Below, in pieces: positions 44,101-52,395 of a stretch of 56,368 bases of DNA (positions are counted from its first letter, which is position 1; the number at the start of each line of letters is the position of its first letter). Under the pieces are notes generated by a model. The model was not told where the DNA came from. It saw nothing but the letters and a program-made list of their open reading frames with translations, and did not search any database. A program made the translations under genes and the position numbers. The DNA is from Bacteroidota bacterium (GTDB lineage: Bacteria > Bacteroidota > Bacteroidia > Bacteroidales > Prolixibacteraceae), in assembly GCA_029265715.1 (NCBI GenBank), contig JAJUGZ010000016.1, positions 1 through 56,368 on the forward strand, written 5' to 3'.

Positions 44101-45691
44101 TCATCAACTTCCAGTTGGGAACCTTTGGCGTCAGGTTAGTTCCTTTAAGCAATTTAACGATCAGGGTTGATGGGGCATTAATACCGTCGGTTGAAAACTC
44201 TCCAACCTGGTAGGTTTTTCCGTTGGCTGTATAGTTGTATGCCACCGCCAGGACCTCATCGGTATTCAACGATGAATTCAGCGAGATATATCCCAGCTCG
44301 GTATTTACTGTATATTCGGAAGAACTCAACAGCCGGGCATTCTCCAACTTCTCAAAATCCTGGCCTCCCTCGAAATTCTGATTTTCGAGAGGCGACATAA
44401 CATTGGTGACATTGGCGACCTCGCGAATGCCCGCATAATTGTTCCGGATTTCATCGTACAGGTTATTGGCTCCGTTAAACGGATACACACTTTCCGGATA
44501 AATTAATCCGAGATTTTCCTGAAACGACGGGACCTTGTTGTAAATATTGGGAGCATGTTCCCCAAGGTCCATAAAGGCAACCAGGTTGCGCGAATTGGTT
44601 GTGACCCCGGTTTTATTGGTTACCCAAACCTCTATTTTATTGATAGTGATTGACGAGCGGACAATGGGTAAGTCCTTCAATGCTTCGTCATAATGGTCGC
44701 GGAAGTATTGCGCCAGGAAAAAGTGGCGGTTAGCATCGTAATCGGAGGCTTTAATCTGGAACGTTTTTTTCTGCGCCCCGTTTTCCATCTCAACAACTGT
44801 TGTTTCACCTTTGTTTTGCGACAAAACGGTACTCAGGCTCAATTTCCCGAACTGCATATCGGCTTTAACACCAAACAGGTTCGAACCTCCGGTAATCAGG
44901 GACCCATTCAACGGGAGCGACACATTTCCGGCCTCGATCTTTTTGATGATCTCGTCTTCGGTCCCGGTGTAATCCAGGTTCATTTTATTTTCGTAATCGA
45001 ACGTGGCTTCGGTGTTGTAATTAACGCGCATTTGCATTTTATCGCCAATCTTCCCCATCACGTTCATCTGGATTTTCTGATCAAAATCGAACGTAGGAAC
45101 TTTGCGCAACCGTTCGGAAATGGCCGGGTTTTCGGTCTCATTTACCTGATAACCAAAACTGACCTCAATATATCCCTGTGGCCTGATATCGATCGTATTT
45201 CCGCCAAACAGTTTATTGAAAGCTTCTCCGCCAATCGTTAATTTGGGAACCAATCCGCCCTGATTATCCATCCTCTGAATGTTGTTCCGCTGACGCCAGT
45301 AATTTTTAATTGACTGGTTGAAATCGTAATGCTGAAATTCCTTCCGGCTCATGGTCTTGGGCAGACGGTAGTTCAGGTCGCCTACTTTTTCGTAAAATAT
45401 ATACTCTCCGGTAATCGGGTCGTACTCGATGCTGCTTTTAATGTTGGAAGGTTTGTCGAGAAAGAGTTTCGAGCTATCCTCCGGATTGGGATATTCGAAT
45501 GCAGCTTCATCTTTAAACTGAAAGGGAAGGACCCCGGTTGTATCAATCCGAAGGGTATCTGCCACTGCCCCATTTCCCAACGAGGTAAAATCTATATTCG
45601 GATTAATTTCTGAAAGGGAGTTTTTCCCCCAGACAATAAACACAAACAATACTAAACTAACGAGAAGTATATTTTTCCAGTACCTTTTCAA
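38138..45691 (-). CDS. sprA: SprA, outer-membrane translocon of the type IX secretion system
   Basis: A 2,517-residue protein, in the size range of SprA/Sov, the giant barrel that passes T9SS substrates across the outer membrane; essential for gliding in relatives. It has an N-terminal signal/anchor (WKNILLVSLVLFVFIVWG), the characteristic early segment YNTEATFDYENKMNLDYTG and IIKKIEAGNVSLPLNGSL, repeated beta-rich domains, and the C-terminal barrel ending GVSFRFTLAQ. A low-complexity Gln/Asn/Lys-rich insertion near residues 1910-1940 (around RNQGQNSNAPKPGDEQKK) is probably a surface or periplasmic loop. It lies 21 bases after ruvA in the order pdxA-ruvA-sprA. Its 3' end is followed by the trp leader region on the same strand. 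Confidence 0.96.
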   Translation of the reverse strand: MKRYWKNILLVSLVLFVFIVWGKNSLSEINPNIDFTSLGNGAVADTLRIDTTGVLPFQFKDEAAFEYPNPEDSSKLFLDKPSNIKSSIEYDPITGEYIFYEKVGDLNYRLPKTMSRKEFQHYDFNQSIKNYWRQRNNIQRMDNQGGLVPKLTIGGEAFNKLFGGNTIDIRPQGYIEVSFGYQVNETENPAISERLRKVPTFDFDQKIQMNVMGKIGDKMQMRVNYNTEATFDYENKMNLDYTGTEDEIIKKIEAGNVSLPLNGSLITGGSNLFGVKADMQFGKLSLSTVLSQNKGETTVVEMENGAQKKTFQIKASDYDANRHFFLAQYFRDHYDEALKDLPIVRSSITINKIEVWVTNKTGVTTNSRNLVAFMDLGEHAPNIYNKVPSFQENLGLIYPESVYPFNGANNLYDEIRNNYAGIREVANVTNVMSPLENQNFEGGQDFEKLENARLLSSSEYTVNTELGYISLNSSLNTDEVLAVAYNYTANGKTYQVGEFSTDGINAPSTLIVKLLKGTNLTPKVPNWKLMMKNIYSLNAYQLNSEDFVLDVLYQNDQTGNYVNYLPEGRLNGHILLNVMNLDNLNSQLDKNRDGVFDFIEGITVIPSNGRVIFPVLEPFGSHLRDSIGNAVLAKKYCYQTLYDSTRTVAEEDAEHNKFILKGYYKGSSSSEISVGSQNLAQGSVRVTAGGRTLVENVDYTVDYTFGTVKIINSGLLESGTAISVSTESQDLVSMQRKTLLGTHANYAFSDRFNLGATVMHMQERPLTQKVNYGEDPISNTMLGLDVNYNTQSQLLTTLVDKLPFLETKEPSTISFEGEYARLIPGHSNVIGSTGTVYIDDFEATKTSINLKSKTDWMLASTPQKQTALFPEASSNDLMNGYNRARLAWYIIDPILVRNTSTTPDHLKSDTEQRHSDAVREVYSQEIFPDKEIATGMPSNLSVFDLAFYPNEKGPYNFDTEGTPYSAGVNSDGTLLNPESRWGGIMREIETTDFEAANIEYIEFWMMDPTASNNSPTWDGGDLYFNLGDVSEDLLRDGRKSFENGLPTSNDNTSVDQTRWGNVSNKQAVNYEFSSTNREQQDLGFDGMSDEQEVSFYQSYLQSLSQVVDQQALAKAMQDPANDDYHYFRGSDYDQEQLSILERYKKFNGPEGNSTQGSESYSTTASTKPDIEDVNSDFTMNENERYFQYRISLRPEDMVLGKNFIADVKEGKAVDDGKGGTKQVKWYQFKVPVKSPEKTVGAISDLKSIRFLRMFLRGFNEQTVLRMATFDLVRADWRKYSSAVDENVLVDDSDTQFEISAVNIEENGSRDPVNYVLPPGIDRTIDPANPQLLQLNEQSLVLKVVDLKAGDAKASYKTMSLDMRNYKRIKMDVHAEAIEGYPLNDDDLCLFVRMGSDYNYNYYEYEVPLKLTAPGYYSKTSDAARLAVWPDENRINVALETFTNLKLARNAAMRAANSTVSLTDIYEAPDQEWNDGKNTVKIKGNPNLGNVEVMMIGIRHKKKTYDPGPKSAEVWVNELRLTGLNEDGGWAAIGRVSTRLADLGSVIVAGKYRSSGFGSIDQNVNQRATDDLGQYDVSANLELGKFFGEKSGVQIPMYFGYSKNVSNPKYNPLDPDITMDEALKNLKTGSERDSLKRLAQDYETRKSINFTNVKVDKTNKSGKPRFYDPTNFSMTYSYNEVYSRNVDTEYNIEKTYQGMFAYNFNARPAVYEPFKKSKLLSGKALQFIRDFNISPMPSQISFRTTLYRYYNETQLRNLSNPNLIIEPTYDKDFILNRYFDLRYNLTRSLRVDFSSQNTSRIDEPAGRINRDDNDYEWKRDSIVHNLLRLGRPTDYQHTFKASYQAPINRLPLLDWTNLSVLYQSMYNWDAGPLSDGTINIGNTIQNTRNSQLNGQLNLVTLYNKIDFLKKVNQKYGQSSKTQQRMARAGSRNQGQNSNAPKPGDEQKKNEPVVKNVQYKSEAINLKAGTPKSIFHKLSTEDVQVAVVDSKGKKVDADVKVVNQNRVSITVPTDVEGAKVNIRGKVIEKNDPFRKAMEISSRLLMSVRNVSLSYSNTDGTILPGFLPEPKVFGLGRYTPNSSMFGNDLSSSMAPGIPFLLGWQDENFARKAAEKGWITKDSVLNSPYIMSKSETYMFRANIEPMPDLKIDVTANRTYSEKMSEYYKYNTGSDQFDALSHNVSGNFTMSINTFKTAFSKMVKDANGVEISKPFQKFMDNRIIIANRLDANRVANVAENYKPGIKGPDGVFPDGYSATSQQVLIPAFLAAYTGQDANNVPLSPFPSMRYMRPNWRISYEGLASQIKGLNNYVKSLNFTHLYRSSYTVGSFISNLEYDETLYGDGFNYVRNATNDFLSPNDISSVTITEQFSPLINIDVTWLNDLETRAEIKRTRNLNLSMNNNQLTEILSNEYVFGMGYRFTHMDLIIKTKQSQKAYSNDLNVRADLSFRKNRTILWDFENGGQLTAGQDAITLKTTADYMLSDRFQLRLYYDKVLNRPKVGSFNTSTTNMGVSFRFTLAQ

Positions 45692-45712
45692 ACCGTAAAT
45701 AATTTTCTATAA

Positions 45713-46294
45713 TTAAAGGTTTTTGAGCGCTTTCTTGATCAGGGTTTCAACCTTGCAGCCGGGTTCCGCAGCTATCAACTTATCCAGTTCCTTCTCAACA
45801 GCTTTCCGGTTGAACCCTAACATTACTAAAGCAGATAACGCTTCGTCGCGGATTGTATTGTCTGCTGCAAACAATATTTGTTCGCTGACAGGGGCTTTCT
45901 CTATTTTATCCTTCAGGTCGATTATAATCCGCTGGGCCGTTTTAATACCAATCCCTTTGATGCTTTTCAGTGCATTCACATTTTCTGTCGCAATAGCTAC
46001 TTTGATTTCTTCAGGCGACATGGACGAAAGCATCATAATGGCTGTATTCGAACCAACACCATTTACTGAAATAAGCAACCGGAATAGTTCCCGTTCGCTT
46101 TGCTGCGAAAAACCGTATAACACATGTGCATCTTCGCGAATGACCTGGTGCAGGAAAATAGTTGCCTCGGCCTTCCCAGACAACTGGGAATAGGTATTCA
46201 GCGAAATATTAATGAAATAACCTACCTGGCCTGCTTCGACGACGATGTTGGCAGGCTTTAAATCAGAAATCTTACCCCGAATATACTCGTACAT
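45713..46294 (-). CDS. ruvA: Holliday junction branch migration protein RuvA
   Basis: A 193-residue DNA-binding subunit of RuvAB. The N-terminal OB fold starts MYEYIRGKISDLKPANIVVEAG; helix-hairpin-helix motifs are in LISVNGVGSNTAIMML and LKSIKGIGIKTAQRIIIDLKDK; the C-terminal RuvB-contacting domain is DEALSALVMLGFNRKAVEKEL. It follows pdxA by 14 bases and precedes sprA by 21, a three-gene transcript. Confidence 0.96.
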   Translation of the reverse strand: MYEYIRGKISDLKPANIVVEAGQVGYFINISLNTYSQLSGKAEATIFLHQVIREDAHVLYGFSQQSERELFRLLISVNGVGSNTAIMMLSSMSPEEIKVAIATENVNALKSIKGIGIKTAQRIIIDLKDKIEKAPVSEQILFAADNTIRDEALSALVMLGFNRKAVEKELDKLIAAEPGCKVETLIKKALKNL

Positions 46295-46308
46295 ATCCCA
46301 GGCTACGG

Positions 46309-47406
46309 TTATTCTGTTTCTTCCAGGGCCGAGAAATCAATAGATTCATCAACCTGCCCCGGATTGATATCATATTTTTTCAGTGGGTTTTTGCTTATTT
46401 CCCGATAATTTTCGCGGCTTTTATGAATGTCGATTGCCAGGTAAAGCGCTTCCCGGAATGAATCGGGCGAGGCCTTTCCTTCGCCGGCAATATCGTAAGC
46501 GGTTCCGTGGGCCGGAGAGGTCCGGATAACTGGCAACCCGGCAGTATAATTTACACCTTTATCGAACGAGGCCAGTTTAAAGGGGATCAATCCCTGATCG
46601 TGGAACATCGACAGGATGGCGTCGAATTTTACGTGGTCGCCCGAGCCAAAAAATCCGTCGGCAGGATATGGCCCGATTGCGATGATGCCTTCGTGCTTGG
46701 CCTGCTCGATGGCCGGGATGATGATATCCTGCTCTTCGGTGCCCAGAAGGCCGCCATCGCCGGCATGCGGGTTCAGCGCCAGAACGGCAATCCGCGGCCG
46801 GTTAATGCCAAAATCTTCGGCCAGCGATTTATTGATGATCCGGAGTTTGGTTAAAATAGCCTGTTTGGTGATCCGTCGCGGAACCTCAGCAATTGGGGCA
46901 TGCCCAACCACAACACCTACCTTCATCATTTCGCTGACCATCAGCATGACGTATTCTTTTACACCAAACTGCTCGGCCAGATATTCGGTATGACCGGGAA
47001 AATGAAATTTGTCTGACTGGATATTGTCTTTGTTGATCGGGGCGGTAACCAAGGCATCAATCTCGCCTTTTCGCAAATCATCAACAGCCTTTTCAAGCGC
47101 CATATACGAAGCTTCTCCAGCCATCTCGCTCGATTTGCCCAGCTCGACCCGGATATTATCGTCGATGCAATTGATGATATTAACTTTTCGCGGATCAGCT
47201 TCTGCTGCGACCGAAATGGTATTCAGGTTAAAGGCATTCATATCGAGCGCCTTTTTATGGTAGGCGGCTACTTTGGGCGATCCATAAATAATGGGTGTAC
47301 ACATTTCGAGGATACGCGGATCGTCGAGCGTTTTCATGATCACCTCGTAACCAATCCCGTTAATATCGCCTTGTGAAATGCCAATAACAATTTTATCTCG
47401 TTTCAT
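46309..47406 (-). CDS. pdxA: 4-hydroxythreonine-4-phosphate dehydrogenase
   Basis: A 365-residue NAD-dependent, metal-dependent enzyme of deoxyxylulose-5-phosphate-dependent pyridoxal phosphate synthesis. N-terminal ISQGDINGIGYEVI, the metal-binding His residues in FPGHTEYLAEQ, ALNPHAGDGGLLGTEE and SMFHDQGLIPFKL, and the C-terminal TSPAHGTAYDIAGEGKAS are intact. The family is sometimes longer at the C terminus by up to 30 residues in Bacteroidota, as here. A GGAG sequence and a -7 box precede the ATG. Confidence 0.95.
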   Translation of the reverse strand: MKRDKIVIGISQGDINGIGYEVIMKTLDDPRILEMCTPIIYGSPKVAAYHKKALDMNAFNLNTISVAAEADPRKVNIINCIDDNIRVELGKSSEMAGEASYMALEKAVDDLRKGEIDALVTAPINKDNIQSDKFHFPGHTEYLAEQFGVKEYVMLMVSEMMKVGVVVGHAPIAEVPRRITKQAILTKLRIINKSLAEDFGINRPRIAVLALNPHAGDGGLLGTEEQDIIIPAIEQAKHEGIIAIGPYPADGFFGSGDHVKFDAILSMFHDQGLIPFKLASFDKGVNYTAGLPVIRTSPAHGTAYDIAGEGKASPDSFREALYLAIDIHKSRENYREISKNPLKKYDINPGQVDESIDFSALEETE

Positions 47407-47471
47407 TTTTTTATCTCCTACGTTCAGTAATGAATTGAAAAACTATTTGATAACGCAACAGATTGCGTCGC

Positions 47472-47479
47472 CAAATTTA
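47472..47479 (-). promoter_or_regulatory. Candidate -7 promoter box of pdxA-ruvA-sprA
   Basis: The minus strand reads TAAATTTG, an exact TAnnTTTG match 65 bases before the pdxA ATG. The transcribed leader would contain the imperfect palindrome ACGCAATCTGTTGCGT. No clear -33 element. Confidence 0.5.
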
Positions 47480-47552
47480 GTTTATTATTTACTCTTTTTA
47501 AAACAGAATATTTAACTCGATCCTTCTGATTTCAACAAGTCGTTGGTTCCTG

Positions 47553-48071
47553 CTAAAACTTATTGGTGTGAATTTTTGAGAAATCCAACTCATCGAACGA
47601 TCTCCCCGGATACTCGCGGGCCGGGTAGCCGATTGCAACAACACACAAAACACGGTTTGTGGCCGGTATACCCAGCGCTTCCTGCAAATAACCTTCGCTC
47701 GATTTCTCCGGACTGTATTCACGTCCCCGGACCTGAACCCAGCAACTTCCCAATCCCAGCGAATGAGCAGCAATCTGTAAGATAGCCGCCGCGATTGATC
47801 CATCTTCAATCCAGGCGCCGGTCTTCAATTCGTCGACCGTTACAACAACGGCCAGGCGAGCCGTCGAAATCGGGCCGGCCCCTTCCGGTTTGCAGGCTGC
47901 AACAACAGCAATCTGTTCAGGCTGATCGATGAAGATAAAATCCCAGGCCCGCGAATGTTTCGACGTCGGGGCCCGCAACACCGCTTCTTTCAGGAGTTCA
48001 ATCTTTTCCGGTTCGATGGTTTGTTCGGCAAATTTGCGAACGCTTCGGCGTGTTCTGAGAAGTTCTATCAT
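47553..48071 (-). CDS. Nitroreductase-family flavoprotein
   Basis: A 172-residue FMN-dependent oxidoreductase. The start IELLRTRRSVRKFAEQTI with the RRSVRKF phosphate-contacting motif, APTSKHSRAWDFIFID and the C-terminal GYPAREYPGRSFDEL are characteristic. Members reduce nitroaromatics, quinones or flavins with NAD(P)H; the physiological substrate here is unknown. Monocistronic in appearance. Confidence 0.88.
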   Translation of the reverse strand: MIELLRTRRSVRKFAEQTIEPEKIELLKEAVLRAPTSKHSRAWDFIFIDQPEQIAVVAACKPEGAGPISTARLAVVVTVDELKTGAWIEDGSIAAAILQIAAHSLGLGSCWVQVRGREYSPEKSSEGYLQEALGIPATNRVLCVVAIGYPAREYPGRSFDELDFSKIHTNKF

Positions 48072-48170
48072 TTTTTAGCGGCAAAGATATACACCGGACC
48101 GGCAATTGAGCCTTTCGTCAATCCGCCCAATCCTTAAAGTTCAGATTTTATTAAACCGACGTGTTCCCGG

Positions 48171-48671
48171 CTAAAGAACGACCATCACAAAAATCAGCAA
48201 AATTAACAACATGAAAAGTACAAACTGATTGCGGACAAACAGCCCCATCAGGATCAGTATCTCAATCTCGTCGGTAAAGGCTGTAAAAACATCAATAGTT
48301 CCGCGATCCTTCGAAAGGAATTCGTTGCTTTGATAAGTAATCAGTTCGGCACCATTAAATTTCCACGACCAGCGCGATTGCCAGAAATTTTTTATCTCCA
48401 GCTCGAACCGCTTCCCGTTCACAATCACGTCGCTCTTCGGATTAAATAAATTGACCATGACCATGGCCAGCAAAGCCTGGTTATTGGCATCGTAAATTTC
48501 GAGTTTCGACAGAAAAAATTCCCGAGTCAGCACAAACCGGCGACCGTTGATCATGCCGGTTGCCCGCGAACTCAGGAAGTTTTCCCACTCAATGTAGCCA
48601 ACCAGATCGATGCCCCGGGTAATTTCCAGGCGCTTTTTCAAGATGCCCTTCGACCAAAAATAACGTTCCAT
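48171..48671 (-). CDS. Hypothetical protein with one or two C-terminal membrane segments
   Basis: A 166-residue protein. The first 130 residues are beta-rich with repeated WxF/YF and GxxF elements (YFWSKGILKKRLEITRG, then FWQSRWSWKFNGAELITY); this twelve-strand-like pattern is reminiscent of tubby/LURP-type barrels, but the resemblance is weak. The C-terminal 30 residues are strongly hydrophobic (LFMLLILLIFVMVVL), placing it in the inner membrane. No function assigned. Confidence 0.7.
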   Translation of the reverse strand: MERYFWSKGILKKRLEITRGIDLVGYIEWENFLSSRATGMINGRRFVLTREFFLSKLEIYDANNQALLAMVMVNLFNPKSDVIVNGKRFELEIKNFWQSRWSWKFNGAELITYQSNEFLSKDRGTIDVFTAFTDEIEILILMGLFVRNQFVLFMLLILLIFVMVVL

Positions 48672-48770
48672 AGGTTTTCGTTTTCAGCACCTGCAAGTTA
48701 TGATTTTTTTTTTTGTGAGGTATCCTCCTGAAGCCCGGGCACACCGACTCAAAAACAAAGCCAAGGGGTC

Positions 48771-49667
48771 CTACTTATATTTTTCGTCGGCTTTTTCCGA
48801 TGGTGTAAAGAACCTGGGTGCAGGTTCATAATGAAATTCCAGCCTCTGCCCGGTTCTTGGATGCGTAAAAGCCAGAAGGCACGAGGCCAGTCTGATCTGA
48901 CGGACCGGTTCTTTGGCGGCTCCGTACTTCCAGTCGCCGACAATCGGGCACCCAATTTGCGACAAATGCACCCGGATCTGGTTTTTCCGCCCGGTGTGCA
49001 AGGTAACTTCCAGTAAATGGTAGCGCTTCTCCTGCCGAAGATACACATAACTTGTCCGGGCAAATTTACTGTCGGGAACTTCGTTCGGATACGAAATAAC
49101 TTTCTGTTTCGGCCCGTCTTTCAGCCAACTGGTAATTTCACCTTCTTTTTCGGGAGGTTTCTGCTCGGTCAGCGCCAGATATCTTTTCTCAACATCCGCC
49201 CAATTATTTTTCAAATCCTGCTGAACAGCTTCGCTTTTGGCAAAGACCAACAACCCTTCCACTTCGCGGTCGAGCCGGTGGACCACCCATAAGCGTGTTT
49301 TGCGTTTGTCGCGCTCCGAAACAAAAACTTCGAGCATCTCCTTGTAATTCAGCGACCGGTCTTGCTTATCGGCATGGGTCAGTACGCCGGCCGGTTTAAC
49401 AGCCACCAGAACATGAGCATCTTCAAAATAAATAACCACCGGGTTTTGACGGGTCGGATTTTTTACTGACGATTTGTCCCGGTCGTTCTTAACAAATTCG
49501 AGCACATCGCCGGGGGCAATTTCGGTTGCCGGATGATGGACTTTTTCCCCGTTCCGGGTGATCGAATAATATTTCAGCAGGCTCTTGGCCTTTTGGCGCG
49601 AAACACCCTGATAGGCATCCATGATGGAATCGAGCAGGCTGGCCACCCGTTTGGCTGTATATTTCAT
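48771..49667 (-). CDS. RluA-family pseudouridine synthase
   Basis: A 298-residue RNA-modifying enzyme. An S4-like N-terminal domain (residues 1-65, with SRQKAKSLLKYYSITRNG) is followed by the catalytic domain with VHRLDREVEGLLVFAKS (catalytic Asp in HRLD) and the RTSYVYLRQ and GRKNQIRVHLSQIGCPIVGDWKYG strands. In most RluA proteins the Asp is followed by xxTSG; here it is REVEG, a known kind of variation that leaves the catalytic Asp intact. The ATG start codon coincides with the first GATGAA of the repeat array upstream. Target uridine unknown. Confidence 0.88.
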   Translation of the reverse strand: MKYTAKRVASLLDSIMDAYQGVSRQKAKSLLKYYSITRNGEKVHHPATEIAPGDVLEFVKNDRDKSSVKNPTRQNPVVIYFEDAHVLVAVKPAGVLTHADKQDRSLNYKEMLEVFVSERDKRKTRLWVVHRLDREVEGLLVFAKSEAVQQDLKNNWADVEKRYLALTEQKPPEKEGEITSWLKDGPKQKVISYPNEVPDSKFARTSYVYLRQEKRYHLLEVTLHTGRKNQIRVHLSQIGCPIVGDWKYGAAKEPVRQIRLASCLLAFTHPRTGQRLEFHYEPAPRFFTPSEKADEKYK

Positions 49668-49898
49668 CTGTATAAATTTTCAAAGTTGTTTCTTGCAATT
49701 TTCGTAACAGCTCTTGCTTTTCAATCAAATTAGCACCGGTATGGAATAGCCAGTTGTACATTTTCGGTTGGCATGAGCTTCGGCTCTTATGGCTATTTCA
49801 TCGGTAAATAATTTGTTTTTAAGTTGTCAGATGGAATAGCCATGATCCGGTTATTATTTTCATCATCTGCTGTGTTTGTAAATCATGGCTAATTCATT
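49666..49898 (-). repeat. Start-proximal repeat array (one standard and one short unit)
   Basis: On the minus strand a short unit (49898-49803, 96 bp) begins AATGAATTAGCCATGA, immediately after the methyltransferase stop codon, and has inner arm ATGGCTATTCCATC. A standard unit (49802-49669, 134 bp) follows, its loop holding a GAGC/GCTC mini-hairpin. The array ends at GATGAAATA, whose ATG is the start codon of the RluA homologue. Compared with the recQ units one A is missing from an A run, which explains 134 instead of 135. Confidence 0.85.
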
Positions 49899-49901
49899 AT
49901 T

Positions 49902-50801
49902 CTATTTTTTCAGACGGAGAAAAGTTCCCAACGGCAGTCTAACTCCAGACCGGGCCGGCAAATAAAACTCGCCAAACTCTTTGTCTATGTAAGGTTTGAA
50001 ATTCTCGGCCAGGTTATTGGCTATCAGCGAAGAGAACCCAAGACTGTATAAATTCAGGATCAGGAAACTATTTTTGGGGGCCAGGATTTGCGAGCAAAGT
50101 TCCATCAGTTCGGTAATGCCCTCTTCAAGCACCCATTTCTCGCCGGTTGGGCCGCGTCCGTAGGCCGGCGGATCAAGAATAATTCCCTGATAAGTTTTGC
50201 CCCGTTTTACTTCCCGGCGAAGATATTTCATAGCATCTTCAACCAGCCAGCGAATGTTACTCAAGCCACTCAGTTCCATGTTTTCGCGCGACCAGCTAAC
50301 TACCTGTTTCACGGCATCGAGGTGCGTGGTATCGGCGCCGGCCGAACGGGCAGCCAGCGAAGCGCCACCGGTATATGCAAATAAATTCAGCACCTTGGGG
50401 GCAGGCTGATTCAAACTCCGGATCGCGCGGACAATGTAGTTCCAGTTTTCGGCCTGTTCCGGGAAAACGCCAATGTGCCCAAACGAAGTAAGTGCCAATC
50501 TCATGGTAATAACGCCACTCGCTAATGGATAGGTTATGTTCCAGGTTTCCGGCATGGGTTTGTACATTTGCCAGCCACCGTTTTCGCTGTCGCCCGAACG
50601 CCAGGAGGCTTTTTGTTTTTCGCGCCGGAAACGGGCATGAGCCAGTTTGTTCCATTCCTGATCCGGATAAACTTTCTTCCACACGGCCTGCGGTTCGGGA
50701 CGAATCAGAAAATACGATCCAAAACGCTCGAGCTTTTCAAATTCGCCGCAGTCAATCAATTCATAGTCTTTCCAGTTTTCCGGAGCCAATGCTTTTATCA
50801 T
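49902..50801 (-). CDS. Class I SAM-dependent methyltransferase, rRNA-methyltransferase type
   Basis: A 299-residue Rossmann-fold methyltransferase. SAM-binding motif I is VLNLFAYTGGASLAARSAG, and the catalytic/target motif is ILDPPAYGRGPTGEKW, followed by SFLILNLYSLGFSS. The layout resembles the RlmI/RlmK group that methylates 23S rRNA, but without a visible PUA domain at the N terminus. RNA is the most likely substrate; the position cannot be told. It is upstream of the pseudouridine synthase on the same strand, so two RNA-modification genes adjoin, separated by a repeat array. Confidence 0.82.
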   Translation of the reverse strand: MIKALAPENWKDYELIDCGEFEKLERFGSYFLIRPEPQAVWKKVYPDQEWNKLAHARFRREKQKASWRSGDSENGGWQMYKPMPETWNITYPLASGVITMRLALTSFGHIGVFPEQAENWNYIVRAIRSLNQPAPKVLNLFAYTGGASLAARSAGADTTHLDAVKQVVSWSRENMELSGLSNIRWLVEDAMKYLRREVKRGKTYQGIILDPPAYGRGPTGEKWVLEEGITELMELCSQILAPKNSFLILNLYSLGFSSLIANNLAENFKPYIDKEFGEFYLPARSGVRLPLGTFLRLKK

Positions 50802-50895
50802 GGTGTTTCCTGATTATTCGCCACAAAGGTAGGGAAATTTAAGTTTTTTTGCCGGATGCCAGTTATCCGTCGCACCTCAGAAACCATCCACCACA

Positions 50896-50932
50896 AAATA
50901 ACCAAGGGCCTCCTGAAAACAGATGGCCCTTG
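50896..50932 (-). terminator. Rho-independent terminator after metK
   Basis: On the minus strand CAAGGGCC (50932-50925) and GGCCCTTG (50910-50903) form a perfect 8-bp stem with a 14-base loop, followed by a T-rich tract. It ends 25 bases after the metK stop. Confidence 0.85.
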
Positions 50933-50957
50933 ATCGATACGAAAAACTGTTTTTATC

Positions 50958-52214
50958 TTATTCCAGTTCAAACACTTGTTTAATTACATCGACATAGTCG
51001 AGCTTCTCCCAGGTAAACAGTTCCACTTCGGTTTCAACCTTGCCCCAGTACGGAGATTCAAACACCTTTTTTACCGTTTTCGGGGTGCGCCCCATGTGCC
51101 CGTAAGCAGCTGTTTCCTGATAAATCGGGTTCCGAAGTTTCAGCCGTTGCTCGATCGCAGCCGGACGAAGGTCAAACAGTTCTTTGATTTTTTCGGCAAT
51201 CTGAGCGTCGCTCAATGCCACATTCGAGGTTCCTTTGGTCTCAACATAAATTCCAACAGGCTGTGCAACGCCGATGGCATATGAAAGCTGGACCAGCATT
51301 TCGTCGGCAACTCCGGCTGCAACCATATTTTTGGCAATATGACGAGCGGCATACGCAGCCGAACGGTCAACCTTTGAGGGGTCTTTCCCGGAGAAAGCGC
51401 CGCCACCATGGGCCCCACGGCCTCCATAGGTATCAACAATGATCTTACGGCCGGTCAAACCGGTATCTCCATGCGGACCACCGATTACAAATTTACCGGT
51501 CGGGTTCACGTGGTAAATGATATGTTCGTTAAACAGAGCCTGAACACGTTCGGGAAGCCTGGCTTTTACCCGTGGGATCAGAATGTTGATCACATCTTCG
51601 CGAATCTTATCCAACATCGGTTTGTCTTCGTCGAACTCATCATGTTGGGTCGAAACCACGATTGTATGGATTCGTTTCGGAGAATGGTCGTTGTGATATT
51701 CAATGGTTACCTGCGATTTTGAGTCAGGACGCAAATAAGTCATGACCTGACCCTCGCGACGGATTCTCGCCAGCTCGATCAGAATAACCTGCGACAATTC
51801 GAGCGGAAGAGGCATATAATTGTCGGTTTCGAGGCATGCGTACCCAAACATCATCCCCTGGTCGCCCGCACCCTGGTCCATTTTATCGGCCTTGTCAACA
51901 CCCCGGTTAATATCGGGGCTTTGCTCGTGGATAGCCGAAAACACACCACACGAGTCACCATCGAAACGGTAGGCCGCCTTGGTATAACCAATCCGGTTAA
52001 TCACTCTTCGGGCCGTTTCCTGAACATCAACATATGTTTTCGATTTCACTTCACCAGCCAGCACGACCTGGCCTGTGGTTACCAATGTTTCAATGGCAAC
52101 TTTCGAGTTGGCGTCAAACGCCAAAAACTCGTCCAGCAGGGCATCCGAAATCTGGTCGGCGACTTTGTCCGGATGTCCTTCCGATACTGCTTCACTTGTA
52201 AATAAATAACTCAT
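50958..52214 (-). CDS. metK: S-adenosylmethionine synthetase
   Basis: A 418-residue enzyme making SAM from methionine and ATP. ATP/metal motifs [32 protein letters not shown] and [16 protein letters not shown], plus the [24 protein letters not shown] loop, are intact. The protein is slightly longer than the E. coli form because of inserts in the central domain, usual in Bacteroidota. A candidate SAM-binding leader RNA precedes it. Terminated at 50925. Confidence 0.97.
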   Translation of the reverse strand: MSYLFTSEAVSEGHPDKVADQISDALLDEFLAFDANSKVAIETLVTTGQVVLAGEVKSKTYVDVQETARRVINRIGYTKAAYRFDGDSCGVFSAIHEQSPDINRGVDKADKMDQGAGDQGMMFGYACLETDNYMPLPLELSQVILIELARIRREGQVMTYLRPDSKSQVTIEYHNDHSPKRIHTIVVSTQHDEFDEDKPMLDKIREDVINILIPRVKARLPERVQALFNEHIIYHVNPTGKFVIGGPHGDTGLTGRKIIVDTYGGRGAHGGGAFSGKDPSKVDRSAAYAARHIAKNMVAAGVADEMLVQLSYAIGVAQPVGIYVETKGTSNVALSDAQIAEKIKELFDLRPAAIEQRLKLRNPIYQETAAYGHMGRTPKTVKKVFESPYWGKVETEVELFTWEKLDYVDVIKQVFELE

Positions 52215-52325
52215 CGTTTTCTTTCTTTTTACGCCAAATCATCAACCATCAATACGATATCAAAGGCTGGCGCATTGTTCAACAAAAACTGTGGAATGAA
52301 TCTGATAGGAAAGCAAGAAAGAAAT

Positions 52326-52378
52326 TATCCTCGATCGCTTTAGCATTTTTTTCCGTGGTTGCAATCAATCTCAAATTT
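52326..52378 (-). promoter_or_regulatory. Candidate SAM-II-like riboswitch upstream of metK
   Basis: In the transcript this region contains TTGATTGCAACC, an A-rich spacer, then TGCTAAAGC and GAGG. SAM-II RNAs have TGATTTAACC, an A-rich loop and AGCTAAA followed by GG. GATTG and CGATC can close a stem around this core. A TATATTTG promoter box lies about 20 bases upstream, so the leader would start almost at the aptamer. The match is by eye only, but Bacteroidota are known to use long-loop SAM-II variants before methionine-cycle genes. Confidence 0.45.
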
Positions 52379-52395
52379 GTCCACAATAACGGGCG

